Source: Bisporella sp. PMI_857 (taxonomy: Eukaryota > Ascomycota > Leotiomycetes > Helotiales > Helotiaceae). Taken from it: DNA of 64,000 nucleotides. The first letter of the stretch is position 1. Each line of letters starts with the position of its first letter. The position numbers were made by a program, and so were the translations under genes. The notes under the pieces were generated by a model. It was not told the origin of the DNA, did no database searches, and saw only the letters and a list, made by a program, of their open reading frames with translations. The stretch is taken from positions 434,001 to 498,000 of the forward strand of contig JAJSPD010000019.1 in NCBI GenBank assembly GCA_021307315.1, given 5' to 3'. This document shows positions 57,501 through 64,000 of this stretch, in pieces.

Positions 57501-58788
57501 TATGAGAAACAATGCCAGATGATGAATCGTTTCAACCAACCAAATCCTCCGGTACCTGTCTTGATCGCCCACCTCTATCCTCCTGGACCTACAAACCCTC
57601 ACTACGAAACGGCTATCAAGCGAGAAGCTGAAAAGAAGGGCATTGATGTTGCTTCCCATGAGGCTGCGCTAGGCGACAAGACCAATGGAATCGAGACTAT
57701 CACCTCACCAGCCGCTCAAAAACTTATTGATGGAAGAAAACAGTCTCAGCAGAACCCAGCTCAGAAAAAAGCGCTGAGTCTCGCTGACAGGCTGACCCAG
57801 AGTATGCAAGAAATGGAACTTGAAGATGATTCCGAACCACCCACTATCAAGCTTGGCGATGCATCAGTCGCTGCGCCATTCACATCAAAACTCAGCAATG
57901 TCATTGCCATTCCCAATATCATTCGTCAAGGACGTTGCACTCTTGTCGCCACTATTCAAATGTACAAGATCCTTGCTCTCAACTGTCTCATCAGCGCATA
58001 TAGTTTGAGTGTGTTATATCTTGAAGGTATAAAGTTTGGAGATGGCCAGGTCACAATCAGTGGTATGCTCATGAGTGTCTGCTTCTTGTCTATCTCTCGT
58101 GCCAAATCTGTTGAGGGTCTATCGAAGGAACGCCCACAGCCAAATATCTTCAACTTCTATATCATTGGATCTATCCTCGGCCAGTTTGCTGTTCACATCG
58201 TCACATTAATTTATATGTCTAGGGTCTGCGACCGAATCTCTCCGTGAGTTTACCTTGCCCCGTGCCGTCTGATGTACTAATTTTTGTAGTCGTGACCCAG
58301 AAGTCGACCTTGAAGGCGAATTCTCCCCATCTCTCCTGAACAGCGCCGTCTATCTGCTCCAACTCATCCAACAGATCTCAACATTTGCTATCAATTACCA
58401 AGGTCGCCCTTTCCGTGAGTCGCTTTCCGAAAATCGTGGTATGTACTGGGGCATCGTTGGCGTTTCTGCCATCGCATTCTCTTGCTCTACCGAGTTCATT
58501 CCCGAGATCAACGAAAAGATGCGTCTAGTACCCTTTACTTCTGAATTCAAGACCACATTGACAACTGTGATGGTATTGGATTACGTAGGATGCTATGTCA
58601 TTGAGAAGGTGCTTAAGTTTGCGTTCTCGGATTATAAGCCGAAAGATATTGCGATTCGGAGACCAGATCAATTAGCGAGGGAGGAGAAGAGGAAGCAGGC
58701 GGAGTTAGAGGAGCAGTTGAGGCTGCAGGAAGAGAACGCCGCTGCTCAGGTTGCGGCGTTAGAGGCTAAGCTGAAGGGAAGGGCTTAA
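54572..58788 (+). CDS. spf1: P5A-type ATPase Spf1 (ER transmembrane-helix dislocase)
   Basis: Spf1/Cod1/ATP13A1 is an ER P-type ATPase that extracts mis-inserted transmembrane helices and supports ER homeostasis, glycosylation and sterol balance. Exons 54572-54626, 54811-55112, 55161-58243 and 58290-58788 give 1312 residues, in exact phase. The start MAPLVDNSLIASASLHNPLP is typical of fungal Spf1. Hallmarks are the P5 motif PPELPMELSLAVN near residue 454, the phosphorylation loop CFDKTGTLTGEDLVVEG near 497, the A-domain EAMLSGESTPLL near 310, the hinge MAGDGTNDVGALKQAHIGVA near 857, and multiple C-terminal helices (MYWGIVGVSAIAFSCSTEFI). The lysine-rich coiled C-tail ends KLKGRA. The first intron is long (184 nt) for this window. 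Intact. Confidence 0.95.
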
Positions 58789-59664
58789 GCTTGATGGATG
58801 TATACTAGTTGCATTAGACTGTAAATATAGAAAATTTTTCCTATTTCCAAAAATTCGATCCTTCATTGTGTTGATTATCCGAAGGAGGGAAGTCGGACAC
58901 CTTGTTGCTAGAAACAACAAGATGTAGGCTCTAATCAAGATTGCACCACACAACGTGATGCTCGACAAAGCTGGAGGCACATCTGCTACCGCAGTCTATC
59001 CAGCAGGCGGGTCAACCACGGGATAGCCGCTCACCACACTGAAGCATCAACTAGCCTTCTTTCCCCTCGAGCTATTCGCATTTCTAAACAGGTCCTTCCA
59101 GATATTACCGGTCTTATATAACACTGCATACTGTTTCATTTCAAACCAGCCGTGTAATACTTGCTTTGATATAATGCTTGTGCTCCATCTCTCGGCCGAA
59201 GGATTGTGGATTGTTCAAGGGGTCCCATAAGGCGCTCTGTAATTATTAACTTAGAAGCTGACAGAGTTCTTGAGACTTGCTCATTCGATCACGGCTACTT
59301 GGTTGACCGATCCGTAGGGCCGACTTTTAAGCCGGGTTCTTGTTTTAGGAGGAATGGTAAGAAACGCTGCATGCAGAGCGGGATGTGGGCATGTGTGGTA
59401 TAAAAATTGGGGATAGTGAAGGTGCGGCAAATATCCGCCCTTTTGCTGGATTCTCGGAATGCGCTATGAGATGCTGGAAACTAATATTGTGCGTTATAGG
59501 TCTTTATTGCGAACAAGAAGTAATAATTAATATGTTTCATGGCAATAGATATGGCAAACCAAAATGGCTGTGATGGTTCAATGATTCAATTTGAACTTTT
59601 GAGGAGGCTATTATTAAATAGACATTTTCTATATGAATAGGCATTTTCTATATGGACTCACGAC
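58789..59664. other. Convergent spacer SPF1 / GST
   Basis: No gene is supported. A near-direct repeat of AGACATTTTCTATATG / AGGCATTTTCTATATG lies at about 59620-59655. Confidence 0.45.
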
Positions 59665-60502
59665 TTATTCTGTGACATCCAGCTCTGGATAGTATCGATA
59701 GATACCATTCGCGTACTTCTGTCTTCTGTCGCTTGCCAGGTACTCCTTGATCCGAGGTCTCTCTTTGACTGCGTCGCTGAGCTTGAAAACGTCATCGTAC
59801 ATACCGCTCTCCTTCAAAGCAGCCACGGCCTTTGGGAACGCAAATGTAACTCCGTCAATACACTATCACAAGGTCAGCTCCATCCGCCCCTCCTGACCAA
59901 GAAACACTTACCTGGAACAGCACCAAATCGGCATAAGTCAACCGTCCCCCGTACAGCCATGGCCCATCACCGCTCGCCTTACCCTTTAGAACCCTCTCAA
60001 AATACCCCAAGTACATCGGCAACCTGTCTCTGACATAATCCTTGCTCTTCCTCAAAGCCTCAACCTTTTGATCCTCATATAACAGCATCGGAGCGATCGG
60101 ATGGTGACAATCATGCACCTCATTGCTAAACCCATCCAGCGCCGTCAGAGTCAATGCATTGACCCTGTAAATACCGTGCTCATCGTCCTCCTTGCTGGGA
60201 ACCAAGCCAAGCCGTTCGCCCAGATAAAGCAGAACGTTAGGCGTTTGGTGGATGATTAGATCGCCGTGCTTGAGAATCGGAGGTGCACTGGTCGGGGGGT
60301 TCAGCTCGTCGCCGATACTAGAGTTGTCAATCTGCGCGAGGACGGCCTTGATGCCGTCTTTCGTATGTGCCGGGTCCGTGTATGACGCCCCGGCTTCTTC
60401 AAGAACGAGGCGGATATGTTCGCCGCGGCCAGGGAAGCCTGGCCAGTAGAGGAGCTCATATGGGGCGTCTTTGGAGGAATTTTGGCGCTTTGGGGCTGAC
60501 AT
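59665..60502 (-). CDS. Glutathione S-transferase (sigma-like)
   Basis: Two exons (59912-60502 and 59665-59862) across a 49-nt intron give 262 residues in exact phase. The N-terminal thioredoxin-fold half opens YELLYWPGFPGRGEHIRLVL, followed by PPILKHGDLIIHQTPNVLLY with the cis-Pro and the glutathione gamma-glutamyl-binding region. The all-helical C-terminal half includes WLYGGRLTYADLVLFQCIDG across the junction (the N-capping box and hydrophobic staple of GST_C) and a tail RRQKYANGIYRYYPELDVTE. Conjugates glutathione to electrophiles or reduces peroxides; it is cytosolic, with no signal. The substrate is unknown. Intact. Confidence 0.9.
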
Positions 60503-61574
60503 TTTATATGGTTGAGGTGTGATATTTGATGAGGTAAGCTGTTTGATGCGGGATGCCAGACTTTCGGTTTCGAGGTAAGCGTGTTGACGATGCCGTGAAT
60601 GATGGCCTTGGTAGTTTGCCCACAGAGTTCATATGTTGACCTTTTGTCTGTAACCTGAAAATGAACTTGCGGTGACGTTCTTTTAAGCTCTAAGGAAGAA
60701 TCCCACTCCAGGCACAAGACGAGACATCGGGGTTGCCATTATATTACGTCATCTGATTGGGCTTATCTTGAAAACCCTAACTCCGAATGCATTGATCTGT
60801 ACAGTTTCAATATAAAGCAATTCGGAGGTATGCAATAATTACCACTCATTAGGAATGCCCTGTGAAACCCTAACCAAATGAGAGGACGAGAGCATCCTCA
60901 TATGATATCTCAAGCATGCTTGAGATGTGGATATTTTCGAGTCACTCAAGCTTCTTTAGTAATCACTTGACATCTCAAAAACGAAAGATAACGCGCATTC
61001 CGCAGTCTTTGAGACTGACGCTTTATAGAACAAGTGAGTTAGGGCTGGTGTTTGGAAGGTGATGAATATGTTTAATTACTTTTAGAAAGGGCAAATATTC
61101 CGTGACATGGGTCCTGGTCAACGGGGGGAAAGTCGTCCGAAGATGAACGGTTATCGGGAAACCTGCCGGTACTGTACCTGAGCAAGTTCATGACAATGAC
61201 TATCCCCATTCGTGGATTTTGACAGGCAATTACCCTAGCCAATCCCACCCTTGAACCTTCTTGAGGCTCTTGGTCCGAGAAGTAGGCGATCCTCATAATC
61301 TCGTGATCTGGAGTTCCTCGGCATCGTCTGGGGCAACTATGATTGGATGCGGGGTAACCGTTATATTGGAAATTTCAACCCTAGATGCTGGCGCGGCCAG
61401 GATTGTTAAAGGTTAACGATCGGTGATCCATCTTGATGTAGAGAACCCCAATATCCTATTGACAATATCCACTCTTTGACCGCGCGTATATAAAAACATG
61501 TGGCGCCCACGATTTTGTTTTAGTTGGGGAGACCTAGAGTGGTATTCACTAAGTCGCCAGCAGGATTCTTCATC
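60503..61574. other. Divergent spacer GST / GH92
   Basis: No gene is supported; it holds the promoters of both genes. The CTCAAGC..GCTTGAG motif near 60910-60925 is a perfect inverted repeat. Confidence 0.45.
61487..61495 (+). promoter_or_regulatory. TATA box of GH92 gene
   Basis: TATATAAAA stands 88 nt upstream of the chosen ATG, in a GC-rich local context. Confidence 0.6.
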
Positions 61575-64000
61575 ATGTGGTTGACATCTGTAGTTGTGAC
61601 CGCGCTGGCACTCGCTTCGTCGGTGGACGCTGGCAACACATTTCGTGATTTCACGAAATATGTCAATCTCTTCATCGGCACTGAAGGGCCAGTTCCAGGG
61701 TCCGCTTACAGTGCCGGGAATGTCTTCCCAGGTGCATCTCTTCCATTCGGAGCTGTAAAAGTAGGAATTGATACTACAAGGTATGATGATATTATCATTT
61801 AATTAATAGATCCCGCTCACACTGGTGTAGATGGAATATTTCATTTGCAGCCAATGCTGGGTATACACCGGACGGCAATGTGACTGCAATCACAATGCTT
61901 CATGAAAGCGGGACTGGCGGTGCTCCAACTTATGGTCTGATTCCTCAAATGCCTTTGACCAATTTAGAGGGTGTCAATCTTCTAGACAATATTACCTACA
62001 TGCAACCTCGTACATCGCCAGATGTGGCTAGTGTTGGTTATTACAGAACTCACCTTGAGAATGGGGTTACTGCCGAAATGAGTGCTAGCATGCATGCTGG
62101 AATTATCAAGTACCAGTATCCTAAAAATGACGGTCGCTACCTTCTTGTCGATATTAGTCATTTTATCCCAAGTGCTGGCAAGAAAGAGCAATGGTACAGT
62201 AATGGTCAGATAGAGCGAAGTGCGGATGGCACGTGGTATTCCGGTTATGGTGTCTATAGAGAAGGTTGGGGATGGGGTGAGTTACTAGACACGGAGCATT
62301 CTTAAAATCTAGTATTCTAACTCTTTCTTAGGTGGTGATTATCGAGTCTATTTCTGTGGCCATTTTGATACTACACCTACCAAGGCACAACTCTTCTCTG
62401 GAAAGGCTACGGACCCGTACTGGCCAAATACAACAGATGTAAAGCCTACTTTTACACAACAAACTTCAATTCAGGGCGGGACTATTGGATATCAGTACGC
62501 TAACCGCATTGGTGCCCTTTTTGAGTTCCCATCCAATGTTTCGACCATCACCTCAAAAGTTGGCATCTCCTGGATATCAGTTGATAAGGCCTGTGGGTTC
62601 CTTGACGAGATTCCATCATGGAATCTCAATTCAACTGTCGCCGCAGCTGAGGATAAATGGAACTCTGAAGTATTGTCAAAGATTGATGTCAAGACCACAA
62701 ACGAGACACAGCTAGAGATGTTCTACACTGGCCTTTACCATTCACACTTACTACCGTCAGACCGTACTGGAGAAAATCCTCACTGGGAGTCCGATGAGCC
62801 ATATTACGATGACTTCTATACCATTTGGGATACCTTCCGATGCCTCCATGCACTTACCACTCTGATACTGCCCAACCGTCAAATAGGCATTGTCCGTGCA
62901 CTCATTGATATATGGCGATTTGAGAGGTTTATGCCAGAAGGCCGAAGCCATAATCACAACGGCCGTGTGCAAGGAGGTTCTAACGCTGACAACGTCTTGG
63001 CCGATGCCTATGTCAAAGGCCTACAAGGCGGCATCAATTGGGCGGATGGATACCTTGCAATGAAGACCAACGCGGAAGTCCAGCCATACAACAACTTCGA
63101 CTTCGAAGATCCAAGTGGGAGTACAAAAGAGGGTCGTGGCGGACTTCAGGACTGGAAACAGTATGGCTATGTGACCACGGCAAGGGGACGATGCTTGAGC
63201 AAGACCGTAGACTATTCAATGAATGACTTCTCGCTCTCTCAAGTCGCACGAGGGGAAGCGCCTCAGGATGTTGCTCTCTACCTGAACAGATCAACGTAGG
63301 TCACATTACTTTCCCTTCAACTCTATTAGGTGTGCTGATATTTTTTTAGTGGATGGCAAAAGACATGGGCTGCAAATGTCACATCGCTCAACTTCACAGG
63401 ATTCCTCGCACCCACTTTAGCCAACGGCAGCTTTCAAGCTTACAATCCGTTGAGCTGTGGTGACTGCGATTGGAAGGCGATCAGTTATGAGGGTGTTCCG
63501 TGGGAATATAGCTTTAGCTTCCCTTTTGACATGAAGACTCTTATTTCTCTAATGGGCGGCCAGAAAACATTCGAGGCCCGACTTGACACGATGTTCATCC
63601 CAGGCCTGACGGGCTCGAATCAGGGAGGCAACAGCGCAGGAACAACGATCTTTAATCCGGGTAATGAACCCAGCTTCATGACGCCGTTCCTGTACAATTA
63701 TCTCCCTCAAAAGCAGTGGAAATCGGTGAAGAGGTCAATTGATGTGGTGGATGAGTATTATAATAATGGAAGATCCGGCATTCCTGGAAACGACGACGCT
63801 GGGTCGATGAGCAGCTGGCTGGTGTGGAATATGATTGGGCTGTATCCCGTGGTCACCCAGCCGGTATACCTTGTTCTTGCGCCACGATTTGAGGAGACCA
63901 CCCTCCAGCTGGGAGATGCTGGCGGGACGCTGAGAATAAAGGCTCGCGGGCTAGAGAAAGGTCAATACGTGCAAAGCCTGAAAGTCAACGGTCAGCCGTG
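61575..64000 (+). CDS. GH92 exo-alpha-mannosidase, secreted, cut by window end
   Basis: Family-92 glycosidases are calcium-dependent exo-alpha-mannosidases (often alpha-1,2) that trim mannans and N-glycans. I start at the ATG at 61575, because MWLTSVVVTALALASSVDAG is a good signal peptide; the frame is open upstream without an ATG. Exons 61575-61780, 61831-62276, 62332-63295 and 63350 to the window end keep exact phase. Motifs include TKYVNLFIGTEGPVPGSAYS with AGNVFPGASLPFGAVKVG at the N-terminal beta-sandwich, YDDFYTIWDTFRCLHALTTL, and the WRFERFMPEGRSHN region. Towards the end come QAYNPLSCGDCDWKAISYEG and the (alpha/alpha)6 signature GIPGNDDAGSMSSWLVWNMI with catalytic acids, then GLYPVVTQPVYLVLAPRFEE. 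The extreme C-terminus lies outside the window. N-glycosylation sequons are frequent, as expected for a secreted enzyme. Confidence 0.93.

Overview
This window is nuclear DNA of a filamentous ascomycete (Pezizomycotina; a Leotiomycetes-like fungus is my best guess, but the sequence alone does not prove it). Protein genes have short GT..AG introns (mostly 45-110 nt) with CTAAC/CTAAT-like branch points. HET incompatibility genes are present, along with a Zn2Cys6 regulator, 2EXR and MCT-type MFS families, and C-to-T decay of the kind produced by repeat-induced point mutation (RIP).

Layout. 1-9 kb: the 3'-truncated end of an unknown gene, a 2EXR pseudogene, an MFS scrap, an intact HET-ankyrin gene and a degenerate unknown remnant. 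9-10 kb: DPM1. 10.5-14.6 kb: an extremely AT-rich, RIP-degraded 4.1-kb DNA transposon with 44-bp terminal inverted repeats and a TA target duplication. It carries a dead mariner-type transposase and a nested 256-bp solo LTR. 14.7-20 kb: a hydrolase relic, a frameshifted PLP-decarboxylase pseudogene and an intact four-exon MFS transporter. 20-29.5 kb: mostly non-coding, with a 99-bp MITE and one conserved hypothetical gene. 29.5-34.5 kb: an OTT_1508-like deaminase gene, a divergent four-exon SDR and MET8. 34.7-37 kb: VAC1/PEP7, divergent from MET8 over a 216-bp promoter. 37-44 kb: SDR, Zn2Cys6 regulator, DUF4743/Nudix-like gene and wax-synthase-like MBOAT gene; the last three each carry one disabling lesion, like a small accessory cluster in decay. 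45.7-49.5 kb: a frameshifted HET gene and a GNAT acetyltransferase. 50.6-64 kb: a conserved housekeeping block of phospholipase D, P5A-ATPase SPF1, a glutathione S-transferase and a GH92 mannosidase cut by the window end.

The housekeeping genes touch linked functions. DPM1 makes dolichol-phosphate-mannose for ER glycosylation, SPF1 maintains ER membrane-protein homeostasis, PLD and VAC1 act in membrane traffic, and MET8 makes siroheme for sulfite reduction. The accessory part (HET genes, lone deaminase, broken metabolite-type genes, transposons) is the variable part. I found no tRNA, rRNA or CRISPR.
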